Below are positions 1-9,329 of a stretch of DNA of 64,000 nt, in pieces (position 1 is the stretch's first letter; each line of letters begins with the position of its first letter). The stretch is from Flavobacteriales bacterium (lineage in GTDB: Bacteria; Bacteroidota; Bacteroidia; Flavobacteriales_F; PHOS-HE28). Both the position numbers and the translations under genes were made by a program. The stretch lies in the NCBI GenBank assembly GCA_016721825.1, contig JADKHI010000001.1, forward strand, positions 62,001 to 126,000, written 5' to 3'. The notes beneath the pieces were generated by a model. It ran no database searches, had not been told where the DNA came from, and was given only the letters and a program-made list of their open reading frames with translations.

Positions 1-1
1 T

Positions 2-3000
2 GAGGGCACGCTGGGCGGTTGGGGCTTCTCCATCGACACCCTGCGCATCGACATTGTGACCAACAGCATCCACCAAGCCGGCTTCGCGGGTCGCGTACAT
101 CTGCCGGTGACCGACACATTGCTCGCCTACAGCGCCATGGTGGTGCAAGACCTGGCGCAGGACGACAAGTACATCGAGTTCCTCCTACATCCCACTGGCA
201 CCATATCAGTACCCATGTGGGTGGCGAAAATGGACCTGTTGGAGACCAGCTACCTGCGCGCCGTTCTAGCGCGAGAGGACACGAGCGCTTTCGCCAAGGT
301 CTCGCTCAACGGAAAGTTCACCATCGATGGTCAAGTGCCAGGCTTGGGCTGGATGAACTTCCGCGACATCGCTTTCCAGAACCTGACCTTCCAGACCGAA
401 GCGCCCTACACCAACATCGACGACCAGGCGGTGTTCTCGTTGGCAAGCCCGCAGAAATCCCTTGGTGGCCCTTCACCGGAGGATGACGATGAAGCGGCGC
501 CTCCCGGTGGTGCCGGGGGCTTCCCCATCAGCGTAACGCGCGTGACCGTGGAACGCCGAAGCCTCGATGGCACGCCCATGGCCGGTGTGGGCTTCGACAT
601 CAACCTGGACCTGAGCGGCAACGTGAACATCTTCACCGCCACCACACGCATCGCGGTGCTCGGCACATTGAACACCAGCGCACTGCACGAGTGGGGCCAC
701 CACAGCGTGGAACTGGACAGCATCGGCATCAGCGGCGAGACAGGCGCAGTGAAGATCCAGGGTGGACTGCGGTGGTACAACGACGACGCCACGTACGGCG
801 ATGGCATCAATGGCAGCGTACGCGCCTGGTTCCTGAAAGGAGCGATCGAAGTGGCGGCTTCCGCCCAATTCGGCAACAAGGACGGTATGCGCTACTGGTT
901 CGCCGATGCCATGATCGCCAAGGACAATGGCTTCTCGCCGGGCCAACCCTTCAACGTCTACGGCTTTGGTGGCGGTGCCTGGTACCACATGCGGCGCACC
1001 GGTACCATGCCCAGTGCGCAAGCGGTCACCACTGCGATGGTCGCCAACCAGGACGATATGATGTACACACCGGGGCTCACGCTCTCGCAGGTCACGTATG
1101 TGCCCGACGCCGGCGAGAGCTTCGGCTTCAAGGCCACGGTGATCTTCGGTGACGGCGGCAGTGGCCGTGCATACAACGGCGACCTCACCGCGGGAATGAC
1201 ATTCAGCGATGCTGGAGGTGTCAGCACCGCATTTCTGTTAGGCAACGTGTACCTGATGTGCGAACGCAACGAGCGACTGAACATGCCGGTATGGGGCGAT
1301 GCCAACATCACCTTCGACTTCCCCAACGACATCTTCTCCGCCAACTTCTCCATGAGCGTGAAGGCACCTGGTGGCACCGTTGTAGGCACTGGACCCAATT
1401 ACCTGGCAGGCGCTGCCGCTATCTACATATCACCGGACACCTGGCACTTTTTCGTAGGCACACCACAGACCCCTGTGGGGCTGAATATTCTAGGCTTGAT
1501 CAATGGCGGCTTCTACTTCATGGTGGGCAAGGACCTTCCACCGCCACTGCCTCCACCCTCCCCCATTCCGCTTCCTCCGGGGTACATGGACCGCGCACCG
1601 TTGGATGATGCAAGCGGATTGGCCTTCGGATCACGCACGTCCTTCGAGAACGATTTCAAGTTCCTGCTCCTGCGTATGCACCTTCAAGCACAATTCGGCT
1701 TCGATCTCGCCTTCACCAGCGCTACCGGTATGGCGTGCGTCGGATACGACCCGACCGGTATCCATGGCTGGTATGCCAGTGGACAGGTCTACGCGCAGCT
1801 CGCGGGTAAGGTGAGCTTAATGGTCGACATCCTGGTCGCGAGCGGTGAGTACGAGATCTTCAGTGTGGGGGCTTCCGCAGTACTTGGAGGAGGTTTTGCC
1901 CGCCCCTCGTACATGGAAGGTGCCGTGGATGGCTACTACAGCATTCTGGGCGGTGCGGTGGAAGGCAACTTCTTCTTCCCCTTCGAAGTAGGTGAAGGCT
2001 GCATCGATCCCGGCGACGGTATCCTCAGTGACCTGGACCCCATAGGCGATCTGGTGCCCCACAACGATCAAGGCATGAACGCTGCCACCTTACCTGTGGA
2101 TGTGGGCGTACAGCCCGAGGCCATTATGAACATCAAGGTGAACATGCCCTTCACACTTAGGGTCCTGAACGCGGACAATCACCTGGAACCACACACTTAT
2201 CGGTTCCTCGTGGACAAGTTGCAGCTGCACAAGCGGACCGGCAACGTGCTGCAGACCGGAACGGTGGTAACGGCCAGTACAAATGACCGTGTGGTCTTCG
2301 AGCCAGCCAAATTCCTAGATGCCGAAACGGAGTACACCATCACCTATACGGTGAAGGCCGAAGAGCGCATTGGATCCACCTGGACCTCGGCGAAGAAGCC
2401 AGGGACCAACACACAAATGACGTGGTCCAAGGTCCACACGTTCAAGAGCGGAAAGGGCATCAACGTACTTGCAGATGATCATCTCAACTACAGCTATCCC
2501 TTCCGCAGGCAGCGCTACGTACTTCAGGATGAATGTCGCAATGGCTACATTGAAGTGAAGGCCAATGCGAGCACCCAACCGGTATTCACCGCCCCCGAGG
2601 GCAAGGTGCGTAACTACCGCATGGCCTTCACACCAAAGTCCGGTGGCCCGCCCGTGTTCGCCACTGCAACGGTCACCCATAGTGGCAATAGCATCATCAC
2701 CTACACGCTACCCCAGCTATTGAACGATCGGGTATACGTGGTGCAGCTCATCGCCAAGGACAGCATTGACCTGTCCCAACTCGGTACGCTTGCTGGAGAC
2801 GGGGGGACCGGTGGCGGCACCACCAGCATGGTGAACACGTCAGCGATGGGGACGGCCATGATGATGACGGCCACGGCGAACACCACGACCACTTCATCCT
2901 TCAACAACATGGTGAACCGGCATAGCCAAAGTCTACAGGGCTACACCGTTCGAGCGAACGAAAAGGTGGTCTACACCTATCACTTCCGTACGTCGAAGTT

Positions 3001-3868
3001 CAACACACTAGCGACCAAGACCGCTTCCATGACCTCCATGGGCACCGACCATACCAGCACCAATGTCGGTGTGCTCAAGGAGTATGTGAACCCTTCATTC
3101 GGCAGTGAAGGGTTCGATGTGTTCGATGTGGACGGCTTCACTTACGGAAGCACCGGACAGAACACGATAGCTCCGCTCATCATACTTCGGGACCAACGCA
3201 CGGACCTATGGAACCGCATGTGGGCCACGCCGACGTTATACGACTACTATGAGCTATTGAAGCAGAGCGGATGCAGTGAACTGGAGCTTGAGCGACACGT
3301 TACCACGCAGCAACTGCCTTGGGGCGGATCCGTTTCACAGATCAACGATAGTCCGGACCTGTACATCGGTATCCCCCCCGATAAGACCGTGCGCTTCGCC
3401 ACCGGCTTCACCAACCCGAGGCTGAGCGATGCCGATGTGATGCCCTTCGACCCGAACAACCTGATGGTGTTGGATGGTAGCATGAGCGGCACAACGCCAG
3501 CCTCCTCGAAGTTGCGTGTGCTCACGCCCAGCCAGACCAGCAAGGACTTCCTGCGCCTGAAGACCATTACGGCGGACGCATTGGTGCACTGCAGCCCGAA
3601 CGCCACCGAGCGCTATTGGTCCGTCGAACTGGAGACCGCCATGGAGCGCTTCCGCACGGCGACATTCAAACCGCTGTATAGCGGCAACTATGGAGTGAAG
3701 GCCCTGTTCCGCACTCCACCGAGCTGCGATGAAATGGAGGATAGCGGGGAAAGCGAAGTGCTCAGCTCCGGTATCATCACGTATCCACTTCCCACGGGTG
3801 CTGCCCCACCACCTCCCGCACTACAGAACGGCAATGTATCCGGTGCTGGGATCCTACAACAGCCCTAG
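2..3868 (+). CDS. Giant exported surface protein, 5' end missing
   Basis: The frame is open to the left edge, so at least 1288 residues of a longer protein are visible and the start lies outside the window. I do not recognise a named family. The visible part is rich in Gly, Thr, Asn and Asp, with alternating beta-type segments, a proline-rich linker (DLPPPLPPPSPIPLPPGY, near 1531-1590) and Ig-like stretches in the second half (around 2150-2450, with YRFLVDKLQL and EYTITYTVKA). It has very few cysteines and no hydrophobic anchor, which suits an extracellular structural protein. It ends without a T9SS sorting domain. The next gene starts 3 bp downstream, so it is co-transcribed with the fibronectin, T9SS and tail-fibre genes that follow. 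The coding call is firm; the function is unknown. Confidence 0.8.
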   Translation, partial: EGTLGGWGFSIDTLRIDIVTNSIHQAGFAGRVHLPVTDTLLAYSAMVVQDLAQDDKYIEFLLHPTGTISVPMWVAKMDLLETSYLRAVLAREDTSAFAKVSLNGKFTIDGQVPGLGWMNFRDIAFQNLTFQTEAPYTNIDDQAVFSLASPQKSLGGPSPEDDDEAAPPGGAGGFPISVTRVTVERRSLDGTPMAGVGFDINLDLSGNVNIFTATTRIAVLGTLNTSALHEWGHHSVELDSIGISGETGAVKIQGGLRWYNDDATYGDGINGSVRAWFLKGAIEVAASAQFGNKDGMRYWFADAMIAKDNGFSPGQPFNVYGFGGGAWYHMRRTGTMPSAQAVTTAMVANQDDMMYTPGLTLSQVTYVPDAGESFGFKATVIFGDGGSGRAYNGDLTAGMTFSDAGGVSTAFLLGNVYLMCERNERLNMPVWGDANITFDFPNDIFSANFSMSVKAPGGTVVGTGPNYLAGAAAIYISPDTWHFFVGTPQTPVGLNILGLINGGFYFMVGKDLPPPLPPPSPIPLPPGYMDRAPLDDASGLAFGSRTSFENDFKFLLLRMHLQAQFGFDLAFTSATGMACVGYDPTGIHGWYASGQVYAQLAGKVSLMVDILVASGEYEIFSVGASAVLGGGFARPSYMEGAVDGYYSILGGAVEGNFFFPFEVGEGCIDPGDGILSDLDPIGDLVPHNDQGMNAATLPVDVGVQPEAIMNIKVNMPFTLRVLNADNHLEPHTYRFLVDKLQLHKRTGNVLQTGTVVTASTNDRVVFEPAKFLDAETEYTITYTVKAEERIGSTWTSAKKPGTNTQMTWSKVHTFKSGKGINVLADDHLNYSYPFRRQRYVLQDECRNGYIEVKANASTQPVFTAPEGKVRNYRMAFTPKSGGPPVFATATVTHSGNSIITYTLPQLLNDRVYVVQLIAKDSIDLSQLGTLAGDGGTGGGTTSMVNTSAMGTAMMMTATANTTTTSSFNNMVNRHSQSLQGYTVRANEKVVYTYHFRTSKFNTLATKTASMTSMGTDHTSTNVGVLKEYVNPSFGSEGFDVFDVDGFTYGSTGQNTIAPLIILRDQRTDLWNRMWATPTLYDYYELLKQSGCSELELERHVTTQQLPWGGSVSQINDSPDLYIGIPPDKTVRFATGFTNPRLSDADVMPFDPNNLMVLDGSMSGTTPASSKLRVLTPSQTSKDFLRLKTITADALVHCSPNATERYWSVELETAMERFRTATFKPLYSGNYGVKALFRTPPSCDEMEDSGESEVLSSGIITYPLPTGAAPPPPALQNGNVSGAGILQQP

Positions 3869-3871
3869 ATC

Positions 3872-5902
3872 ATGCGCACCCTGCTCACTTTCGTTCTCGC
3901 TTGCGCGTGTACCCTCACGCAAGCACAGACCTTCTCCGTGATCGCCGCGAACCACGCCGACAGTGTGGTGCTGCGCTGGGCACCTGGCAGCGCAGCGGCG
4001 TGGGAGCGCTACCGGACCAGTGGCTACCGCGTGGAGCGCATCGCCATCGACAAGTCGCAGCCGAACAAGCCCCAGCGCATCGGTCCAGAGCGCATTGTGC
4101 CGTGGACCTTGGAGCAGTTCAAGAGCGGCTTCAACCGCGACCATCCGAACGCACCTGCTGCTGCACAAGTGCTCTTCGGTGCTGTTGCTCCAGAGCAACG
4201 CACGGGTATGGAACCTGCGGATGCCGAGTTGAACTTGCGCTGGTCCATCGCCACCTTCCTGTCCGATGTGGATGCAGGTGTTGCGCACGCGATGGGCTTG
4301 CGCTATGTGGATCACGAAGTGGTGCCCGGCGCGTACTACTACTACCGCGTGATCAGCTTGAGCGAGCCGGCTGACACAGCTTTCGTGGCGGTGGACCGCA
4401 CCATGGGCACCTATGCCGTTGCGAATGGACCGCTGCTGGAAGCCGAAGAAGGTGAACACCGGGTGTTGTTGAAGTGGGATGAGGAAGCGAACCGTGGCTT
4501 CACGGCCTACTGGATCGAACGCAGCGAAGATGCCCGCTCCTGGAGCCGACTGCATGATCACCCGTTCGTGCCTATGCGCAATGGCGACCAGCGCGCAGTT
4601 GTAGCGCACACCTATGCCGATACGTCCATCACGGCGAACTACAGGCTCTTCCGGTACCGCGTGCTAGGCATCGACCCCTTCGGGAACACGAGCAAGGAGG
4701 CACCCGCGATCAACGCCATGGGCCGCGATCGGACCGCCCCACCCTCGCCGGAAATGAAAGGCGCTACCGAGGAGAAAGGGCGGATGATCGTGCGCTGGGA
4801 ACAACCCAGCACACCGCCCGATCTGCGAGGCTTCCGTGTCGAGAAAGCAATGAGCGGCACCACTGCCTTCCACCCGCTGCACAGTGACCTTCTCCCCACA
4901 GCAACGCACCAATTCACCGATACGTCCTCCATGCTGATCTACGGCAACTACTACCGCGTTGCCGCTGTTGACACTGCCGGTAACACGAGCTACTCGCTCG
5001 GCGGCTATGGCTCCGTTTCCGACTCCATCGCACCGCTGCCCCCAACGGATCTGCATGGCAACATCGATACCAATGGCGTGGTCACCGTGGAATGGAAGCA
5101 AGGCAAAGAGCGAGACCTGCTCGGCTATCGCGTGTTCTTCGCCAACCAAGCGGACCACACCTTCATCAACCTTTCGCCGGCACCCCTGGCCAGCCTCACA
5201 TTCACCGACACCATCCCGCTCAACACCCTCACCAAACGAATACACTATCAGGTGGTGGCGGTGGATCGCAGTTTCAACCATAGTGGCTTCAGCGCCACGC
5301 TCACGCTAACTAAACCCGACCGGGTGGCGCCCGTGGCACCGCTTTTTAGCGACTTTACGGCGACCGACACCAGCGTGGTGCTTTCGTTCATTCCCAGCAG
5401 CAGCGATGATGTGAAGGAGCATGTGATCTGGCGCAAGGGTCCAGCCGTCGTGGACTTCCTGGAATTGGCGCACTTCAGCGGAAGCGTGGTTCCGCGCACT
5501 TGGACTGACACCGAAGCCCACGGCCCAGCTACCTACGCCTACCGTATCGCCGCCATCGACAGCGCTGGGAACAGCTCGCCGTTAACACAAGCCATCGAGG
5601 TGACCGTGCGCGGGAAACGTGCGGACCGACGACCCGAACAGGTGAGGGCCACAATGGATGCGCAGAACACTTTGCGCATTACGTGGAAAGGCAATAGCAC
5701 AGGCGTCAAGCACTACATCGTTTACCGTTCGCGCGATGGTGCTGCTCCCATCGCCGTGGCTTCACCGCCCGGTGATGTGCAAGAGTTCATCGATGACCGG
5801 CTGCCTGGTAGTGGCACCTACACATACTCGGTCCGCGCATCGGGAACCGATGGTTCGCTTTCCGCAGAGAGCCGTGGCGCATCCGTGACCTACGCACGCT
5901 GA
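3872..5902 (+). CDS. Secreted fibronectin type III repeat protein
   Basis: 676 residues. A signal peptide (MRTLLTFVLACACTLTQAQ) is followed by about six tandem FnIII-like domains of 90-100 residues. These begin with strands such as VLLKWDEE, MIVRWEQP, VTVEWKQG and LRITWKGN, and carry the typical GYRV/AYWI and YYRVAAVDTAGN strand pairs. The first domain (about 20-160) is longer and more divergent. There is no T9SS C-terminal domain and no membrane anchor, so how it is held at the surface is unclear. It starts 3 bp after the giant protein and has no promoter of its own. It is probably a structural or adhesive partner of that protein. Confidence 0.85.
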   Translation: MRTLLTFVLACACTLTQAQTFSVIAANHADSVVLRWAPGSAAAWERYRTSGYRVERIAIDKSQPNKPQRIGPERIVPWTLEQFKSGFNRDHPNAPAAAQVLFGAVAPEQRTGMEPADAELNLRWSIATFLSDVDAGVAHAMGLRYVDHEVVPGAYYYYRVISLSEPADTAFVAVDRTMGTYAVANGPLLEAEEGEHRVLLKWDEEANRGFTAYWIERSEDARSWSRLHDHPFVPMRNGDQRAVVAHTYADTSITANYRLFRYRVLGIDPFGNTSKEAPAINAMGRDRTAPPSPEMKGATEEKGRMIVRWEQPSTPPDLRGFRVEKAMSGTTAFHPLHSDLLPTATHQFTDTSSMLIYGNYYRVAAVDTAGNTSYSLGGYGSVSDSIAPLPPTDLHGNIDTNGVVTVEWKQGKERDLLGYRVFFANQADHTFINLSPAPLASLTFTDTIPLNTLTKRIHYQVVAVDRSFNHSGFSATLTLTKPDRVAPVAPLFSDFTATDTSVVLSFIPSSSDDVKEHVIWRKGPAVVDFLELAHFSGSVVPRTWTDTEAHGPATYAYRIAAIDSAGNSSPLTQAIEVTVRGKRADRRPEQVRATMDAQNTLRITWKGNSTGVKHYIVYRSRDGAAPIAVASPPGDVQEFIDDRLPGSGTYTYSVRASGTDGSLSAESRGASVTYAR

Positions 5903-5933
5903 AGCTCAACCAGCGGTTACCACGCATGGGTTA

Positions 5934-5965
5934 TTGTACAAGGGCCAGTAGGCCGGGTACTTCGC
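5934..5965 (+). promoter_or_regulatory. Candidate Bacteroidota promoter for the small T9SS gene
   Basis: A TTG at 5934-5936 lies 21 nt before TACTTCGC at 5958-5965, a one-off version of TAnnTTTG. The ATG follows 28 nt later. The -33 side contains GGGTTATTG, which also occurs before the tail-fibre gene at 9330. This is a motif match only. Confidence 0.3.
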
Positions 5966-5993
5966 AGTGTATCAACGCAACGAACGAGATCAC

Positions 5994-6467
5994 ATGAGAG
6001 TTCTCCTTGTCATCATCGCGGCCGGTGCAGCAGCATCGGCCCTCGCACAGCAGACCATCGGGGCGGCGGGTGCGCATTACGCCGGCACCCAAGTGCAACT
6101 ATCCGCCAACATCGGCGAACCGGTGGTCGCCACGGTGAGCGGAACAGCAGCAACGCTTACGCAAGGCTTCGAGCAGCCCTGGGCCGATGTGAGCACTGCG
6201 CAGCCCGCCCCTGAAGGCTCAGGCGAACAAGTGCTCGTCTACCCGAACCCCACGCGTCATGAGCTCTTCGTGACCCTTGGCCGCACAGCGCGTGGCGAAC
6301 GCTACACCTTGTTCGACACTGCAGGCAAGCTCATCACCACCGGACTTATTGAAGCGGATACCCAGAGCATCGGTGTGGAAGGCATCGCTTCGGGGTACTA
6401 CCAACTCGTACTGAACACCAAGGAGGGCTCGCCGCTCGGCGCCTTCCGCATCATCGTAAACCACTAA
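5994..6467 (+). CDS. Small T9SS type A sorting-domain protein
   Basis: 157 residues from the ATG at 5994. This start gives a clean signal peptide (MRVLLVIIAAGAAASALAQ); a GTG at 5967 would only add a charged tail. The first half has the QLSANIGEPV ... LTQGFEQP pattern seen in many small Bacteroidota exported proteins. The second half is a complete T9SS type A sorting domain: VLVYPNPTRHELFV, YTLFDTAGKLI, SGYYQLVLN. It should cross the outer membrane by T9SS and be attached at the surface. It is 3 bp upstream of the collagen-like fibre gene and may be its accessory or anchor protein, which is inference. Confidence 0.85.
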   Translation: MRVLLVIIAAGAAASALAQQTIGAAGAHYAGTQVQLSANIGEPVVATVSGTAATLTQGFEQPWADVSTAQPAPEGSGEQVLVYPNPTRHELFVTLGRTARGERYTLFDTAGKLITTGLIEADTQSIGVEGIASGYYQLVLNTKEGSPLGAFRIIVNH

Positions 6468-6470
6468 GCC

Positions 6471-9254
6471 ATGAGAACGCTTCTATTGTACATCTGTGCG
6501 TTGCTGATCAGTACAACCGCCTGGGCGCAAGTGCCTCAGCGCATGAACTACCAGGCCATCCTGCGCGATGGCAATGGCTTGGTGCTTCCGAACACCGCAG
6601 GTACGTTGGGCATCGCTGTACTACAGGGCAGTAGCAGCGGCCCGGTGGTCTATAGCGAGGATCACGCGGTCACCAGCAACGGCTACGGACTGACCAACGT
6701 GGCCATTGGAGCGGGCACGGTCGTCAGCGGCAACTTCACCGCGATCGACTGGAGCACCGGCTCATACTATGTGCGCACCAGTTGGGATGGCGACGTGCTT
6801 GGCACTTCCCAACTGCTGAGCGTGCCCTATGCTCTGTTCGCTGAGGAAAGCAACACCCCCGGGCCGCAAGGTGCGACAGGCCCGCAGGGGCCAGCAGGTG
6901 TGACAGGTGCACCAGGCGCACCAGGCGCACCGGGTGCCACAGGCAGTGCCGGCGCTACGGGCCCGCAAGGACCGCAAGGCCCACAAGGTGCCAATGGAGC
7001 TACCGGTCCACAAGGACCAGCAGGTACCGATGGCGCTGATGGTGCCGATGGAACAGGTGTGACCATCCTAGGCTCGCTGACCAACGTGAACCAGCTGCCC
7101 GGCACGGGTGATCCTGGAGATGCCTACCTGGTGAACGGCAACCTCTATGTGTGGAGCGACAACACGAACACCTGGGAGAACGTGGGTTCCATCCAAGGTC
7201 CCGTTGGCCCGCAAGGTCCGGCAGGTCCCCAAGGAACCACAGGGACACAAGGTGCTGCGGGCGCTGCCGGAGCTCCGGGCGCCACGGGTCCGGCCGGTCC
7301 TCAAGGAACAACGGGTGCTGCAGGCCCTACAGGTGCTGACGGACGCACCGTGCTCAGCGGCAATGGTGCTCCCAGCAACGCGACCGGTGTGAACGGCGAC
7401 TTCTACATCAACACCACGACGAACCTCATCTACGGCCCAAAGAGCGGCGGTAACTGGGGCGGAGGCACATCACTCGTTGGACCCACTGGCGCGACCGGTG
7501 CCACCGGCCCGGCAGGTGCGCAGGGACCGCAAGGCAACACAGGCTCACAAGGGCCTGCTGGAGCGACAGGTTCACCGGGGGCGGCCGGAGCGCAAGGCCC
7601 GCAGGGAAACGCCGGACCAACAGGACCACAAGGGCTTGTCGGGCCCATCGGTGCTACAGGCCCAACGGGCACGAACGGAACGAATGGCTTGGATGGCAAG
7701 ACCGTCTTGAACGGGGCCACGAACCCGATCAACACCATAGGCACGAACGGCGACTTCTACATCAACACCGCCACCAACTTCCTATTCGGACCAAAGGCTG
7801 GAGGAGCATGGCCCTCAGGGGTAGCGCTCGTAGGTCCGCAAGGCCCTCCAGGTGCAGGGAACGGTTGGACCATTGTCGGGAACTCCGGAACGGTAGCTGC
7901 CACCAACTTCCTTGGCACCACCGATGCGCAGAGCCTTGCCTTCCGCGTTGACAACATTCCCGCTGGCCTGCTCGCTGCCGACTCCACCGCCGGCACCACT
8001 GCTCTTGGAAAAATGGCGCTGCGCGCCAACACCACTGGACAGCTCAACAGCGCTTTCGGCTTCCAAGCCTTGCGATCGAACCTGGATGGTGATTGGAACA
8101 CCGCACTCGGATACCAGTCCCTGTATAGGAACACCACGGCGAGCAGCAACACTGCTGTGGGTGCCGGTAGCTTGTACAATAACACCACGGGTGGCAGCAA
8201 TGCGGCGTTGGGCTACCGCTCTTCCTATGCCAACACCACAGGCCAGCATAACGTTTCCGTTGGCTCAGCCTCGGCCTACTTCAATACAACTGGATCCGAC
8301 AACGTGAGCGTGGGATACAATGCCGCGCGCGAGACCACCACCGGCAATTCCAATGTGGCGGTCGGTTCATCAGCCTTGCGCAACAACCAGACCCGCACGG
8401 ACAATACCGCCGTGGGGGATAGCGCGCTGCACAGCAATGACGATGGGCTTCCTCCATTGAGCGGAGAACTGGACCCACCTACTGGCTTCTACAACACCGC
8501 CACAGGCAGCAAATCACTGCGCGCCAACACCTCTGGCTACATGAACACGGCCAATGGCTACCGATCGCTAACGGTGAACACCACGGGCTACATCAACACA
8601 GCCGTCGGTGCATCAGCGCTCAGCTTGAACACAACGGGCGATGAGAACACGGCAGTAGGGATCGAGGCCCTACAATCGAACACCACGGGGAATTCGAACA
8701 CCGCCGTCGGCTCCGGTGCTGGCCCCAATGCGGGTACACGGAGCAACACCACGGCCCTGGGCGCTGGTTCCATCTGCACAGCCAGCAACCAGGTGCGCGT
8801 AGGCAACGACCTTGTCACCAGCATTGGTGGATATGCCGGTTGGACCACCCTACCCAGCGACGGCCGTTTCAAGCTCGCAGTGCAGGAGGACGTGCATGGC
8901 CTCGACTTCCTCATGCGCCTTCGCCCCGTCACCTACAACGTGGATGTGGCTGCCATCGAAACCGCACTGCACAGTGATCGTTCCGCCGTATCGCGCACCC
9001 TTTCACCCGAAGCGCTAGCTGCACAAGCTGAGAAGGCCAGTATCCGTTACACCGGCTTCATTGCTCAGGAAGTGGACGCAGCGGCGAAGGCCACTGGCTA
9101 CGACTTCAGCGGGGTGGACAAAGCCACTGATGGCAGCGCGATGCTGGGCCTACGCTACGCGGAATTCGTGGTCCCCTTGGTGAAAGCCATGCAGGAACAA
9201 CAAGTCATCATCGAGCGCCTGGAGAAGCGCATCGCTGAGCTCGAGGCGCGCTGA
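6471..9254 (+). CDS. Collagen-like tail-fibre protein with self-cleaving C-terminal chaperone (Peptidase_S74)
   Basis: 927 residues. The signal peptide ends in AWAQ and is followed by an N-terminal domain opening VPQRMNYQAILRDGNG. Three blocks of Gly-X-Y collagen-like repeats follow (about 130-197, 244-291 and 338-410), separated by short globular spacers that share TVLSGNGAPSN / TVLNGATNPIN. Then comes a long run of NTAVG-type repeats (about 505-770), as in trimeric left-handed beta-roll adhesins. The end is an intramolecular chaperone domain: SDGRFKLAVQED with Ser796, then LDFLMRLRPVTYNV and TGFIAQEVDAAA. In this family the chaperone drives trimerisation and cuts itself off before the Ser of SDxRxK. 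The architecture predicts a long trimeric surface fibre. No phage genes are nearby. Confidence 0.88.
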   Translation: MRTLLLYICALLISTTAWAQVPQRMNYQAILRDGNGLVLPNTAGTLGIAVLQGSSSGPVVYSEDHAVTSNGYGLTNVAIGAGTVVSGNFTAIDWSTGSYYVRTSWDGDVLGTSQLLSVPYALFAEESNTPGPQGATGPQGPAGVTGAPGAPGAPGATGSAGATGPQGPQGPQGANGATGPQGPAGTDGADGADGTGVTILGSLTNVNQLPGTGDPGDAYLVNGNLYVWSDNTNTWENVGSIQGPVGPQGPAGPQGTTGTQGAAGAAGAPGATGPAGPQGTTGAAGPTGADGRTVLSGNGAPSNATGVNGDFYINTTTNLIYGPKSGGNWGGGTSLVGPTGATGATGPAGAQGPQGNTGSQGPAGATGSPGAAGAQGPQGNAGPTGPQGLVGPIGATGPTGTNGTNGLDGKTVLNGATNPINTIGTNGDFYINTATNFLFGPKAGGAWPSGVALVGPQGPPGAGNGWTIVGNSGTVAATNFLGTTDAQSLAFRVDNIPAGLLAADSTAGTTALGKMALRANTTGQLNSAFGFQALRSNLDGDWNTALGYQSLYRNTTASSNTAVGAGSLYNNTTGGSNAALGYRSSYANTTGQHNVSVGSASAYFNTTGSDNVSVGYNAARETTTGNSNVAVGSSALRNNQTRTDNTAVGDSALHSNDDGLPPLSGELDPPTGFYNTATGSKSLRANTSGYMNTANGYRSLTVNTTGYINTAVGASALSLNTTGDENTAVGIEALQSNTTGNSNTAVGSGAGPNAGTRSNTTALGAGSICTASNQVRVGNDLVTSIGGYAGWTTLPSDGRFKLAVQEDVHGLDFLMRLRPVTYNVDVAAIETALHSDRSAVSRTLSPEALAAQAEKASIRYTGFIAQEVDAAAKATGYDFSGVDKATDGSAMLGLRYAEFVVPLVKAMQEQQVIIERLEKRIAELEAR

Positions 9255-9291
9255 ACCGATCGAAGCACATGCCCATAACACGAGCGGGTTA

Positions 9292-9322
9292 TTGCCCTGC
9301 TGTGTTAAGGGCGCGTGCTTTG
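9292..9322 (+). promoter_or_regulatory. Candidate promoter for the second tail-fibre gene
   Basis: A TTG at 9292-9294 within GGGTTATTG lies 20 nt before GTGCTTTG (9315-9322), a two-mismatch version of TAnnTTTG. The ATG is 7 nt further on. The shared GGGTTATTG with the region near 5930 adds some weight. Confidence 0.3.
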
Positions 9323-9329
9323 AAGCAGA

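Noticed and set aside
8020..8780. Repeated DNA resembling a CRISPR or tandem array
   Set aside because: The periodicity follows NTAVG codons of the fibre shaft; there are no spacers of fixed length and no cas genes.
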